Assembly (NCBI GenBank): GCA_031264295.1
Contig: JAISED010000086.1
Span: 1-64,000 of the forward strand
Direction of reading: 5' to 3'
Source of the DNA: Eubacteriales Family XIII. Incertae Sedis bacterium
GTDB taxonomy: Bacteria; Bacillota; Clostridia; Peptostreptococcales; Anaerovoracaceae
Length of the DNA stretch: 64,000 nucleotides
Under the pieces are notes generated by a model, which ran no database searches, was not told where the DNA came from, and saw only the letters and a list, made by a program, of their open reading frames with translations. A program made the position numbers and the translations under genes. Of the stretch, positions 8,253 through 17,006 are shown piece after piece (the stretch's first letter is position 1; each line of letters begins with the position of its first letter).

Positions 8253-10271
8253 ATGAGTAGAACAGTTATAATAATGGAAGATGGGAAAATCATCCAGAGA
8301 ATAGAGGAAGAAAATCTCGAAGGGATCGTCATTGAGGACGGCAAGCTTAAGGCACAGGAGGATACAAGCCTTCAAAAGATAGATCCGGAGGCGCCTGCGT
8401 ATGTGGGCACGGCGGACGTGGCGGACACACATGCGGGAGACATGTCGTACGCCGGTTCAGCGGAGACGCCTGCGTATGTAGGAGCGGCGGATGCGGAGGC
8501 GCCTGCGTCTATAGAAACGGCGGACGCGGCATACGCGGCATACACACATGCAGGAGACGTGCCGTACGCCGACTCGGCGGTGGATGCGGTTCCGGCAGCG
8601 GAGGCAATAGCTTCAACAGAAGCGCTTACGGGAGACATGCCCTTTGGTTCGGACGCCGCCGCATATATGGGAGACACGCCGGACGCCGGTTCAGAGGAAA
8701 CATCCTCGGCGGCGGAAGCGCCTGTATCCGCGGGCGATACCTCGCACACCCATGAGGAGCCGATGTTCACGTCTGCGGGAACGCCGGAAGCGCCTGCACC
8801 GGCGTCAGCGGCGGATATGAACTATACCCGCCGGGAACCCATCCAAGCGCAAGATATATATGGAGCGCAAGCCGGGCAATTCCCCCATGGAGGACAAGAT
8901 ATGTACTCGGCGGGGAATCCGCCGGGATTCATAAGCGGACAAGCGCAGTGGCGGCAGGGAGGCGCGGTGTATACCCCTAATCCGTATAATCCCAACGCAT
9001 ATAATCAGAATCCATATAATCAGCGGATGTATGCTGCAGGCAATCAGGGGGCAAATGCGGGTGTGCAAGGCGCACAGACAGGACGACAGGAGTACGCGTG
9101 GCGTGAGAGCAGCGCACAGCAGACTGAAAAAAAGAAAAAGCAAAGCCTTAATATTAAGAGAATTGCCATAGGCGCGTTGGGACTGATCGTGGCGGTCACG
9201 GCAGGATTCGGCGGAGGCATGGCCGCTTTGAATACAAGAAGCTACGACATCGCCGCTGGGGTACAGCAAATCACTATAAATCCGACGGAGCAGATCAGCA
9301 TTACCGAGGCTGTGGCCGCCAAGGTCATCCCGTCAGTGGTGGGGATAACATCAAAAGCGACCCGCGAAATCGACACATTCCCCTTTGGTTTCGGCTCCTA
9401 TAACCAAGAAATCGGCGGAGTAGGAACGGGCATTATCGTTGACGAGGGCGGTTACATTTTGACGAACTCTCACGTTATAATAGATGGAGAAGTAGACAGT
9501 ATAGTGGTTTTACTTCCGGACGGCAGAGAGGTAGACGGGAATGTGCTCTGGAACGAGCGCAGTATGGATCTCGCAATCGTCAAGGTGGATGCGAACAATC
9601 TGAACGCGGCGCAGTTGGGCGATTCAGACGAGATGAGGATAGGCGCATATGTCGCGGCCATAGGGAATCCCTTGGGTTTGGATTTTAGAAGCAGCGTCTC
9701 CCAAGGGGTTGTCAGCGGACTCGACAGAAAGATCATGGCTTCGGACAGCAGCGGACTAAGCGGAAGGCCGGTGCAAATGGAAGGTTTGATGCAGGTTGAC
9801 GCTGCGATAAATCAAGGCAATAGCGGCGGTCCGCTGGTAAACAGCAAGGGTGAGGTAGTTGGGATTAATACGGCGAAAACTCAGGATGGCGAGGGCATCG
9901 GCTTTGCGATACCCATAAATACCGCTAAACCAATAGTAGAAAGCGTCAAAAAGACGGGTGAATTTCACAGGGTCTATATCGGCGTGAGTACCAACGATGT
10001 AAGCGCTCTCATTAATGAGTATCCGCATCTTGACTTGGGGACGACGACAGGCGCATATGTGGCTAGCGTGACTCAGGGTTCGCCTGCAGAGCGCGCCGGT
10101 ATAAAGAAGGATGATATCATTGTAAAGGTTAATGACATGGATATAAGAACGAGTTCGGAGCTTGCTAAAAAGTTACTGGGTTTCAATTCCGGAGATCAAT
10201 TAGAAGTGACAATAATCAGGGAGAAGCAGACCATAACGGTGACTGCTATATTAACAGATAATCTCAACTGA
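8253..10271 (+). CDS. htrA: HtrA/DegP-type membrane serine protease with a long low-complexity cytoplasmic arm
   Basis: The C-terminal half is a standard HtrA: membrane helix at about 303-325, trypsin-like domain with His in TNSHV (about 406), Asp in SMDLAIV (about 438) and Ser in GNSGGPL (about 523), then one PDZ domain (about 600-672). It would degrade misfolded exported proteins. The first 300 residues are unusual: a short charged start (MSRTVIIMEDGKIIQRIEEE), then Ala/Asp/Glu-rich imperfect repeats (APAYVGxAD, THAGDxxYA) and an NPYNxN run with Gly/Gln-rich sequence. Topology puts this arm in the cytoplasm. AAAGGAG precedes the ATG. The neighbour rlmH agrees with the conserved locus. Confidence 0.9.
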   Translation: MSRTVIIMEDGKIIQRIEEENLEGIVIEDGKLKAQEDTSLQKIDPEAPAYVGTADVADTHAGDMSYAGSAETPAYVGAADAEAPASIETADAAYAAYTHAGDVPYADSAVDAVPAAEAIASTEALTGDMPFGSDAAAYMGDTPDAGSEETSSAAEAPVSAGDTSHTHEEPMFTSAGTPEAPAPASAADMNYTRREPIQAQDIYGAQAGQFPHGGQDMYSAGNPPGFISGQAQWRQGGAVYTPNPYNPNAYNQNPYNQRMYAAGNQGANAGVQGAQTGRQEYAWRESSAQQTEKKKKQSLNIKRIAIGALGLIVAVTAGFGGGMAALNTRSYDIAAGVQQITINPTEQISITEAVAAKVIPSVVGITSKATREIDTFPFGFGSYNQEIGGVGTGIIVDEGGYILTNSHVIIDGEVDSIVVLLPDGREVDGNVLWNERSMDLAIVKVDANNLNAAQLGDSDEMRIGAYVAAIGNPLGLDFRSSVSQGVVSGLDRKIMASDSSGLSGRPVQMEGLMQVDAAINQGNSGGPLVNSKGEVVGINTAKTQDGEGIGFAIPINTAKPIVESVKKTGEFHRVYIGVSTNDVSALINEYPHLDLGTTTGAYVASVTQGSPAERAGIKKDDIIVKVNDMDIRTSSELAKKLLGFNSGDQLEVTIIREKQTITVTAILTDNLN

Positions 10272-10390
10272 ATTCAGGATAAAAACCGGTAATGGCGGAT
10301 TGTCGGGTTTTAAATAGGCGGCGCATGCGCAAAGCGGCAGCTGTAGTATGATTCAGTCAGCGGCGCGAAACGCGGTGTGTGAGGATGGAA

Positions 10391-10870
10391 ATGAATATAG
10401 ATATAGTGTGTGTAGGCGCACTTAGGGAGAGGTATTGGAAAGAGGCGTACGGTGAGTATATAAAGAGGCTCGGGAAATACTGTACGCCGACGACAGTGGA
10501 AATTAAGGAAACGCGTGTACCTGACAATCCGTCACCGGCCGAAGAGGTTCAAGTGAAAGACAGCGAAGGGAAAGCGATAATGAAAAAGATCAGACAAGGA
10601 AGCTACGTTATCGCGCTAGACGTGAATGGTGATCAACTTTCGTCAGAAGGGCTTGCAGGAAAGCTGCAAGCCCTTCTGCTCGAAGGCGCAAGCAACATCA
10701 CATTCATCATCGGAGGCTCGCTGGGGCTTTCCGAAGAGATCATTAAAACTGCGGATTGCCGCCTTTCGTTTTCAAAGATGACATTTCCCCATCAGATGAT
10801 GCGTGTGATTTTATCAGAACAGGTATACAGAAGTTTTAAAATTATTAGAAATGAGAGCTACCATAAATAA
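10391..10870 (+). CDS. rlmH: 23S rRNA (pseudouridine1915-N3)-methyltransferase RlmH
   Basis: The product, about 159 aa from ATG 10391, begins MNIDIVCVGALRERYWKEAYGEYIKRL and ends with the family tail MRVILSEQVYRSFKIIRNESYHK. The SAM-binding knot region FIIGGSLGLSEEI is intact. RlmH is an SPOUT methyltransferase that modifies pseudouridine 1915 in helix 69 of 23S rRNA. The track start GTG 10379 adds four residues; TGAGGA six bases before ATG 10391 and family alignment favour the latter. A perfect 15-bp inverted repeat lies inside the gene (see separate entry). Confidence 0.95.
   Translation: MNIDIVCVGALRERYWKEAYGEYIKRLGKYCTPTTVEIKETRVPDNPSPAEEVQVKDSEGKAIMKKIRQGSYVIALDVNGDQLSSEGLAGKLQALLLEGASNITFIIGGSLGLSEEIIKTADCRLSFSKMTFPHQMMRVILSEQVYRSFKIIRNESYHK
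10644..10678 (+). repeat. Perfect 15-bp inverted repeat inside rlmH
   Basis: CAGAAGGGCTTGCAG (10644-10658) pairs exactly with CTGCAAGCCCTTCTG (10664-10678) around a five-base GAAAG loop. It encodes SEGLAGKLQALLLE in the middle of the enzyme. The stem would be very stable in the mRNA. Confidence 0.7.
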
Positions 10871-10908
10871 CTCACAGCATAACAAAAGACTGGCGTCTGC
10901 TCTGCATG

Positions 10909-11226
10909 TCATTCAAATTTCTTAACAGCATCAAGATACTTACCCAATACACCGATATTTACATAGTAAATAGAAAATGAATCTTTGCGTTTTACCTGAA
11001 CTAGATCCGCCTGCACCAGCTTTTTAATGTGTTGGGATATCGTGCCTTGAGAATAGTCGAAATTTTCAACAACGTCTTTATTGCACACTGTTATTCTCTC
11101 GGCATTGCAGTTCATGATGAAGCGGAATATCTTTATGCGAATTGGGTGCGCCAGCGCATCCGAAACCTTTGCAATGAGTATAATTTCATCCTCATGCATA
11201 TCATCTGATTCTTTTCTGAGCCTCAT
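10909..11226 (-). CDS. ArsR-type winged-helix transcriptional regulator
   Basis: The 105-aa protein has the small winged-helix layout of the ArsR/SmtB family: KVSDALAHPIRIKIFRFI, then a recognition-helix region YSQGTISQHIKKLVQADLV and a wing DSFSIYYVN. No obvious metal-binding cysteine pair of the ELCVCDL type is seen, only isolated cysteines, so the signal is unknown. The start at 11226 is supported by TGGAGA six bases upstream. It is convergent with rlmH and divergent from the polysaccharide genes at 11446, which it might regulate, but no operator was identified. Confidence 0.82.
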   Translation of the reverse strand: MRLRKESDDMHEDEIILIAKVSDALAHPIRIKIFRFIMNCNAERITVCNKDVVENFDYSQGTISQHIKKLVQADLVQVKRKDSFSIYYVNIGVLGKYLDAVKKFE

Positions 11227-11445
11227 TTTTTCTCCATTTCTACACCCGACAGGACTGTACCTCTATATTTTATCGTATTTTAAGGAATATTTCCAGCAGT
11301 TTATGTTATAATACCAGAGAGATTGTTAAAAAAACATAAGAAACGACATTATTATTGCGCTTACTTGACTTGGTGGAATGCGTCGTATTCGGCTTGCGTA
11401 TAAAATGTGTTTTTGATATACTGATATTGAGTAATGGAGACTCTA

Positions 11446-12759
11446 ATGAAAGAAACGATATTAAAGAAAATTGAAGAAAGAAAAATAATCGTCGGCGTTA
11501 TCGGACTCGGATATGTCGGGCTTCCCCTTGCTGTAGAGAAGGCCAAGGCGGGATTCAAAACCATAGGCTTTGACATACAAGGTGAAAAGGTCAGAATGGT
11601 AAACAGCGGGGAGAATTATATAGGGGATGTCGTAAACGAAGATCTGAAAGCCTTGGTAGAAGGCGGTTTTCTGAGCGCTACCACCGACTATAGCTTCATC
11701 AGAGACGTGGATTTCATCGCTATCTGTGTTCCGACGCCGCTGGACGCCCATCAGCAGCCGGATATAAGCTATGTCAGAAATTCAGCGGCGGAGATCGCCA
11801 AGTATTTGAAGAAGGGTTCGATGGTAGTGCTTGAATCCACCACGTACCCCGGCACCACGGAAGAACTCGTAAAGCCCATTCTCGAAAACGGAGCGGGTCT
11901 CAAGTGCGGCGAAGATTTTTATCTTGCGTTCTCACCCGAGCGGGTTGATCCCGGAAATCTGTTATACAAGACGAAAAATACCCCGAAAGTGGTAGGCGCT
12001 ATAGGCGGCGACGCGCAGGAGGCGATAGCGGCTATGTACGGAACCGTCCTTCAGGACGGGGTATTCATCGTTTCATCGCCGGCTGTTGCTGAGATGGCAA
12101 AGATTCTCGAAAATACATATAGAAATGTAAATATAGGTCTGATAAATGAGCTGGCCATGCTCTGCGAGCGTATGGGCGTCAATATTTGGGAGGTTGTAGA
12201 GGCGGCGAAGACAAAACCTTACGGCTTTCAAGCCTTTTATCCTGGGCCGGGTCTCGGCGGACACTGTATACCCCTCGACCCATACTATCTTTCTTGGAAG
12301 GCGAGGGAATATGGCTTCCATACGTCAATGATAGAAAGTTCAATGATGATAAACGACAGGATGCCGGCTTATGTGGTTGAACGGGCTTCAAAGATTTTGA
12401 ATCGTTTCCGCAAACCCTTGAACGGTTCAAGGATTCTGGCGCTGGGTGTTGCCTATAAGCAGGATATAGACGATTATAGGGAAAGCCCTGCGATCAAGGT
12501 AATAGAAGCCTTTGATGCGGAAGGCGCTTCTATTGATTATTATGATCCATATGTTCCGGTATATAATCGTAAGGGAGAGTCGAGAAGCGGCTTGGAAGAA
12601 CTTACACCCGAACTGATAAAAAAATATGACTTGGTCGTCATTACAACAGCGCACACTTGCATAGATTATAATATGATAGCGAAGAACGCCGTATTTGTCT
12701 TCGATACGAAGAATGCCGCGAGCGGGCTAAGCGAAAGGGATAATATAGAATTGTTGTGA
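11446..12759 (+). CDS. wbpA: UDP-N-acetylglucosamine 6-dehydrogenase (WbpA-type nucleotide-sugar dehydrogenase)
   Basis: The 437-aa enzyme has the N-terminal NAD site VIGLGYVGLPLA, the PERVDPGN segment and the catalytic-cysteine loop GPGLGGHCIPLDPYY of UDP-glucose/UDP-GlcNAc dehydrogenases. It should oxidise C6 of UDP-GlcNAc to the uronic acid. GGAG six bases before ATG 11446 makes that start better than the track ATG at 11434. The following genes encode matching acetyltransferase, 3-dehydrogenase and 3-aminotransferase, which points to the WbpA role rather than UDP-glucose oxidation. It starts the plus-strand polysaccharide operon. Confidence 0.88.
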   Translation: MKETILKKIEERKIIVGVIGLGYVGLPLAVEKAKAGFKTIGFDIQGEKVRMVNSGENYIGDVVNEDLKALVEGGFLSATTDYSFIRDVDFIAICVPTPLDAHQQPDISYVRNSAAEIAKYLKKGSMVVLESTTYPGTTEELVKPILENGAGLKCGEDFYLAFSPERVDPGNLLYKTKNTPKVVGAIGGDAQEAIAAMYGTVLQDGVFIVSSPAVAEMAKILENTYRNVNIGLINELAMLCERMGVNIWEVVEAAKTKPYGFQAFYPGPGLGGHCIPLDPYYLSWKAREYGFHTSMIESSMMINDRMPAYVVERASKILNRFRKPLNGSRILALGVAYKQDIDDYRESPAIKVIEAFDAEGASIDYYDPYVPVYNRKGESRSGLEELTPELIKKYDLVVITTAHTCIDYNMIAKNAVFVFDTKNAASGLSERDNIELL

Positions 12760-12796
12760 GTAAAAAGCGGCGTAAGACTGGAAGGAGAGCGCGGAT

Positions 12797-13369
12797 ATGG
12801 AAAATGGCTGTTTCATTCATGAATCAAGCTATGTGGATCAGCCGTGTATAATCGGCGCCGGAACTAAAATATGGCATTTTACACATATTATGGAAAACTG
12901 TGTGATAGGCGAATCTTGCAATATAGGGCAAAATGTGCTGATTTCATCAGGCGTAAGGCTAGGTAACAATGTTAAGATCCAAAATAATGTATCAGTTTAT
13001 AATGGCGTCGAATGTGAAGACGACGTTTTTCTGGGGCCATCCTGCGTATTTACAAATGTAATCAATCCGAGAAGCCATGTAGATCGGAAAAGCGAGTTTA
13101 AAAGAACCATTATCCGTAGAGGTGCGACAATAGGCGCAAACGCCACGATTGTCTGTGGGATTGAAATAGGCGAGTACGCGCTTGTGGGCGCGGGGGCAGT
13201 GGTGACTAGAGATGTTGCGCCATATGGGTTGATCAAAGGGAATCCCGCAAGACTGTCGGGCTGGGTTTGCCGGTGCGGGGAAAAGCTGACATTTGAAACT
13301 GAGTTTTCGGTTTGCGCGCATTGCGGCGCGAACTATATGATAAAAGACGGAGGTGTGGTAAGACAATAA
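12797..13369 (+). CDS. wbpD: WbpD-type UDP-3-amino-sugar N-acetyltransferase with C-terminal zinc-ribbon-like tail
   Basis: The 190-aa protein is a left-handed beta-helix acyltransferase with hexapeptide repeats (IGAGTKIWHFTHIMENCVIGESCNIGQN). In the Wbp pathway this type acetylates the 3-amino group of UDP-GlcNAc(3NH2)A. After the helix comes a short tail with CRCGEKL and CAHCGANY, four cysteines that could hold zinc. A GGAG site precedes the ATG. It is embedded between wbpA- and wbpB-like genes, only one base from the next start, so all are likely one mRNA. Confidence 0.85.
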   Translation: MENGCFIHESSYVDQPCIIGAGTKIWHFTHIMENCVIGESCNIGQNVLISSGVRLGNNVKIQNNVSVYNGVECEDDVFLGPSCVFTNVINPRSHVDRKSEFKRTIIRRGATIGANATIVCGIEIGEYALVGAGAVVTRDVAPYGLIKGNPARLSGWVCRCGEKLTFETEFSVCAHCGANYMIKDGGVVRQ

Positions 13370-13370
13370 A

Positions 13371-14558
13371 GTGGATAGGCTTAAATTTGGAATTATAGGT
13401 TGCGGCAGAATCGCGTGCAACCATGCGGACGCTTTGGCAGGTAATAAGGCGGCGGAATTGGCTGCCGTATGCGATATAGATCCGGGCAGGGCTGAACTGT
13501 TGTCAAATCGTTATGAAGAAAAAGCCGCTGCCGCCGGTGGAGGCGCCGCCGAGGTCGCCGAAGCCGGTGCTGACGGGGGCGCCGCCGAGGTCGCCGAAGC
13601 CGGTGCTGACAGGGGCGCCTCCGAGGCCGCTGCTGTCGCTGGAATTGGAGGAAGCTTCGAAGTCGGCAGAGCTGCCGTCAGTCCCGCAGTCTACGCGGAT
13701 TACCGTGAGATGCTGAAGCAGACGGAAATAGACGCTGTGGTGATATGTACGGAAAGCGGCTATCACGCGGAATTTGCCATCGACTGCTTAGAGCGCGGAT
13801 TTCATGTGCTGGTAGAGAAGCCAATGGCGCTTTCTATGAGTGACGCTGAGAGCATGATAGCCACCGCGAAGATGAAAGGCCTCAAACTCGGCGTGTGTCA
13901 TCAGAATCGTTTTAACCCTGCTATCCGCAAGCTCAGAAGAGCATTGGAAGAAGGCAGGTTCGGGAGACTCATCAACGGAACCGCGAGAATACTCTGGAAT
14001 AGAGATATGAATTACTATCGGCAGGCGCCGTGGCGGGGCACACAGAAGCTCGACGGCGGGACGCTGATGAATCAGTGCATACATAATATCGATCTGCTGC
14101 AATGGATGATGGGCGGCGAGATTGAAACGGTTTACGGGCAGACGGGCAGATTTATAAGAGAGATCGAAGCCGAGGATTTCGGCGCCATCATAATCCGATT
14201 TAAAAACGGCGCTATCGGGATCGTAGAGGGAAGCGCCTGTGTGTATCCGAAAAATCTGGAAGAAACTCTTAGCATTTTCGGCGAAACGGGCACTGTAGTT
14301 ATCGGCGGCATGGCGGTCAACGAGATAGAAACGTGGAACTTCGCGGACGAGAGGGACTACGATGGTTTTGATGAAGCTGCGGAAATCCCAAATGTTTACG
14401 GCAATGGGCACGCGGCTTTGTACGCTGATTATATCAGCGCGGTACAGAATGACAGAAAACCGTATATCTCCGGCGAGGACGCAAAAACCGCCTTAGATAT
14501 AGTTTTAAGGGTATATGAGCAGAAGGGTCACTTCTGGCGGTTGAATAGTTTTGATTAA
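13371..14558 (+). CDS. wbpB: WbpB-type Gfo/Idh/MocA sugar oxidoreductase with in-frame repeat insertion
   Basis: The protein starts DRLKFGIIGCGRIACNHADAL, an NAD-binding Rossmann fold, and has EKPMALS and later family features of Gfo/Idh/MocA dehydrogenases. In the Wbp pathway it oxidises C3 of UDP-GlcNAcA. At 395 aa it is much longer than typical WbpB (about 316 aa, from memory). The extra length lies at about residues 47-105, between Rossmann strands, as an Ala/Gly-rich insertion with a repeated AAEVAEAGAD unit; reading continues normally into YADYREML. The GTG start follows the wbpD stop by one base, and its ribosome site is distant. Confidence 0.85.
   Translation: MDRLKFGIIGCGRIACNHADALAGNKAAELAAVCDIDPGRAELLSNRYEEKAAAAGGGAAEVAEAGADGGAAEVAEAGADRGASEAAAVAGIGGSFEVGRAAVSPAVYADYREMLKQTEIDAVVICTESGYHAEFAIDCLERGFHVLVEKPMALSMSDAESMIATAKMKGLKLGVCHQNRFNPAIRKLRRALEEGRFGRLINGTARILWNRDMNYYRQAPWRGTQKLDGGTLMNQCIHNIDLLQWMMGGEIETVYGQTGRFIREIEAEDFGAIIIRFKNGAIGIVEGSACVYPKNLEETLSIFGETGTVVIGGMAVNEIETWNFADERDYDGFDEAAEIPNVYGNGHAALYADYISAVQNDRKPYISGEDAKTALDIVLRVYEQKGHFWRLNSFD
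13542..13610 (+). repeat. 36-bp-period tandem repeat inside wbpB-like gene
   Basis: A 33-base block beginning GGCGCCGCCGAGGTCGCC occurs identically at 13542-13574 and 13578-13610, and a decayed third copy starts near 13614. The period of 36 bp keeps frame. Identity of the two copies suggests recent or ongoing duplication. Confidence 0.85.
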
Positions 14559-14585
14559 AGAACTTAAGCAGTTAGGGGTGTGAAT

Positions 14586-15722
14586 GTGGAATTTATAGAT
14601 TTAAAATCCCAGTACAACAGAATAGCCGATGGAATAAACGGCAGATTCAGCGATATAATGCGTAGTTCAAGGTTCATATCGGGCAAGGAGACCGGTGAGT
14701 TGGAGGCTCGTTTGGCGGAATATGTTGGGGTGAAACACTGCGTAAGTTGTTCGAGCGGCACGGATGCGCTGCTAATGCCTTTGATGGCGTGGAATGTGGG
14801 CAAAAATGACGCTGTCTTTGTCCCGGCCTTCACTTTTTTCGCTACGGCGGAAGTAGTAAGCATGGTGGGCGCAGAACCGATTTTTGTCGATGTTGAGCCG
14901 GACAGTTTTAATATGGACGTAGATAAGCTGCGCAAGGCGGTGAACAGGGTGAAGGCAGAGGGGCGCCTGCGGCCAAGAGGCGTGATCGCGGTGGATCTGT
15001 TCGGTCAGCCTGCGAAAAATACGGAAATCCAGCAGCTGGCAAGGGATTGCGGGATATTTTTTCTGGAAGATGCAGCTCAGGGATTTGGCGGAAGAATCGG
15101 CGAAAGAAAGGCCGGTTCCTTCGGCGATGCGGCGGCGACTTCTTTTTTCCCGGCCAAGCCGCTGGGATGTTATGGCGACGGTGGAGCGATTTTTACAAAC
15201 GACGATACCCTCGTGAATATACTCCGTTCTATCAGGACGCACGGACAGGGAACCGAAAAATATGATAATGTGAGAATAGGCATGAACGCACGCCTGGACA
15301 ATATGCAGGCGGCAGTCTTGCTTGAAAAACTAAAGATCTTCGATGAAGAAGCAGATATAAAAAACGCCGCCGCCAAGCGGTATGGTGAACTTCTGGCAAG
15401 CGCGCTTGAAATACCGACTGTGAAACCCGGCTATTATTCATCATGGGCGCAATATTCACTGCGCGCCGCAAATAATGAGGAACGGCGCCTCATCATAGAG
15501 CGCTTGAAAAGCAAAGGCGTACCAACGGCGATATACTATAAGACGCCGTTGCATAAACAGCCGGTATATAGCGGATATGACAGCAGAGGAGATGATCTTT
15601 CCATAAGCGAGGATCTTTGTCAGCGTATTTTTAGTATACCGATGCATGCCTACCTTACAGAAACTGACATAGAACTGATAATAAAGGCGATACTGGAAGC
15701 CTGTAGCGATTATAGAAAATAA
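14586..15722 (+). CDS. wbpE: WbpE-type DegT/DnrJ/EryC1 PLP aminotransferase
   Basis: The 378-aa product begins MEFIDLKSQYNRI and has the DegT-family signatures SCSSGTDALLMPL, PAFTFFATAEVV, DAAQGFGG and the PLP-lysine region ATSFFPAKPLGCYGDGG. It should transfer an amino group to the 3-keto group made by the WbpB-like enzyme. GTG 14586 has AGGGG seven bases upstream; the track GTG at 14580 overlaps that site. It follows the wbpB-like gene by 27 bp and precedes the glycosyltransferase by about 20 bp. Confidence 0.9.
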   Translation: MEFIDLKSQYNRIADGINGRFSDIMRSSRFISGKETGELEARLAEYVGVKHCVSCSSGTDALLMPLMAWNVGKNDAVFVPAFTFFATAEVVSMVGAEPIFVDVEPDSFNMDVDKLRKAVNRVKAEGRLRPRGVIAVDLFGQPAKNTEIQQLARDCGIFFLEDAAQGFGGRIGERKAGSFGDAAATSFFPAKPLGCYGDGGAIFTNDDTLVNILRSIRTHGQGTEKYDNVRIGMNARLDNMQAAVLLEKLKIFDEEADIKNAAAKRYGELLASALEIPTVKPGYYSSWAQYSLRAANNEERRLIIERLKSKGVPTAIYYKTPLHKQPVYSGYDSRGDDLSISEDLCQRIFSIPMHAYLTETDIELIIKAILEACSDYRK

Positions 15723-15743
15723 AAACACAGAAAGTAGATAATA

Positions 15744-17006
15744 TTGAAAAAGAATGTTTGGCTGTTGAACCATTATGCAAACCTGCCTGAGAGGGGAGCA
15801 AGTTTGCGGCATTATAATTTTGCAAAGGAGCTGGTGAAGAGGGGCTATAGCGTTTCTATATTTGCCTCATCTGCAGCACATAATTCAGACTATAATGCTA
15901 TAGAGGACAAGCGGCTGTTTCTTGAAGAAGAAATGGAGGGCGTTCATTTTGTTTATGTGAGAACCGACAGCTATAAGGGCAACCGCATGGGAAGAATCAG
16001 GAACATCATGCAGTATTGCCTGAGGACGCCGCGAGCCGCAAAATGCATTGCCGGGGAACAGGGTGAACCGGATGTGATCATCGGCTCGTCCATGCATCCT
16101 TTTACATTGTTCATGGGGCGGCGGATGTCAAAACGATATAAATGCACATATATCGAAGAAATACGGGATCTATGGCCTGAATCATTGATCGCGTATGTCC
16201 CCGATTTTAATAGATTCGTGATGGCGGCGCTTTATAAGGCGGAAAAGTACATATATAAAAGAGCCGACAGGATAATATTCACCATGGCAGGCGGGAAGGA
16301 TTATATAAAGGATAAGGGCTGGCAGGATGAAATACACGCGGACAAGTTGCATCATATCAACAACGGTGTTGATTTGGAGGCCTTTTACATTAACAGGGAG
16401 CGCTTTCAGATAGATGACGCGGATCTGGCGGATGATAAATCATTCAAGGTGGTTTATACGGGTTCGGTAAGGGCAGTCAATAATTTAGGCGTACTTGTTG
16501 AAACTGCGGCGCGCCTTGAGGCGCTCGGTAAGACGGATATTAAGATTCTCATCTGGGGCGAGGGAAACGAACTGAGCGGGCTTGTTGAAGAGGCGTCGCG
16601 CCGAGGGTTGATGAATATTATTTTCAAAGGCTATGTAAAAAAGGAATATATACCGTATATCGTTTCCATGGCCAATATCAATATCATACATCAAGCGCAG
16701 GAGACACGGCTTTACAAGTATGGTTCCAGTCAGAACAAAAAATTCGACTACCTTGCCGCCGGGAAACCCGTATTATGTACTGTGAAGTCAAACTATGACA
16801 TCATCGTTGAGGGAAAGGCGGGGATTTCATTGGAAGTTCAGAACCCGGAGACCATCTGCGGCGCAATACTGCGTTTTTACAATATGAGCAGCGCGGAATA
16901 CGGGGAATATTGCAAAAACGCTACTGCATTGGCGGGGGAATATGACTTTAAAAAACTTAGCGATATACTCGTCGATATTATAGAATCGGCGCCGCCGGGC
17001 AGGTAG
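15744..17006 (+). CDS. GT4-type glycosyltransferase (WbuB/WbpH-like)
   Basis: The 420-aa protein begins KKNVWLLNHYANLPERGASLRHYNFAKEL, a pattern seen in WbuB-type GT4 transferases. It has the GT-B C-terminal pieces VVYTGSVRAVNNLG and NKKFDYLAAGKPVLC. It probably adds the diacetamido-uronic acid or another sugar to a lipid-linked surface glycan; acceptor and donor are not readable from sequence. It closes the plus-strand operon begun by wbpA. The TTG start has only a weak GAAAG site. Its stop codon lies in a 29-bp tandem duplication. Confidence 0.85.
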   Translation: MKKNVWLLNHYANLPERGASLRHYNFAKELVKRGYSVSIFASSAAHNSDYNAIEDKRLFLEEEMEGVHFVYVRTDSYKGNRMGRIRNIMQYCLRTPRAAKCIAGEQGEPDVIIGSSMHPFTLFMGRRMSKRYKCTYIEEIRDLWPESLIAYVPDFNRFVMAALYKAEKYIYKRADRIIFTMAGGKDYIKDKGWQDEIHADKLHHINNGVDLEAFYINRERFQIDDADLADDKSFKVVYTGSVRAVNNLGVLVETAARLEALGKTDIKILIWGEGNELSGLVEEASRRGLMNIIFKGYVKKEYIPYIVSMANINIIHQAQETRLYKYGSSQNKKFDYLAAGKPVLCTVKSNYDIIVEGKAGISLEVQNPETICGAILRFYNMSSAEYGEYCKNATALAGEYDFKKLSDILVDIIESAPPGR

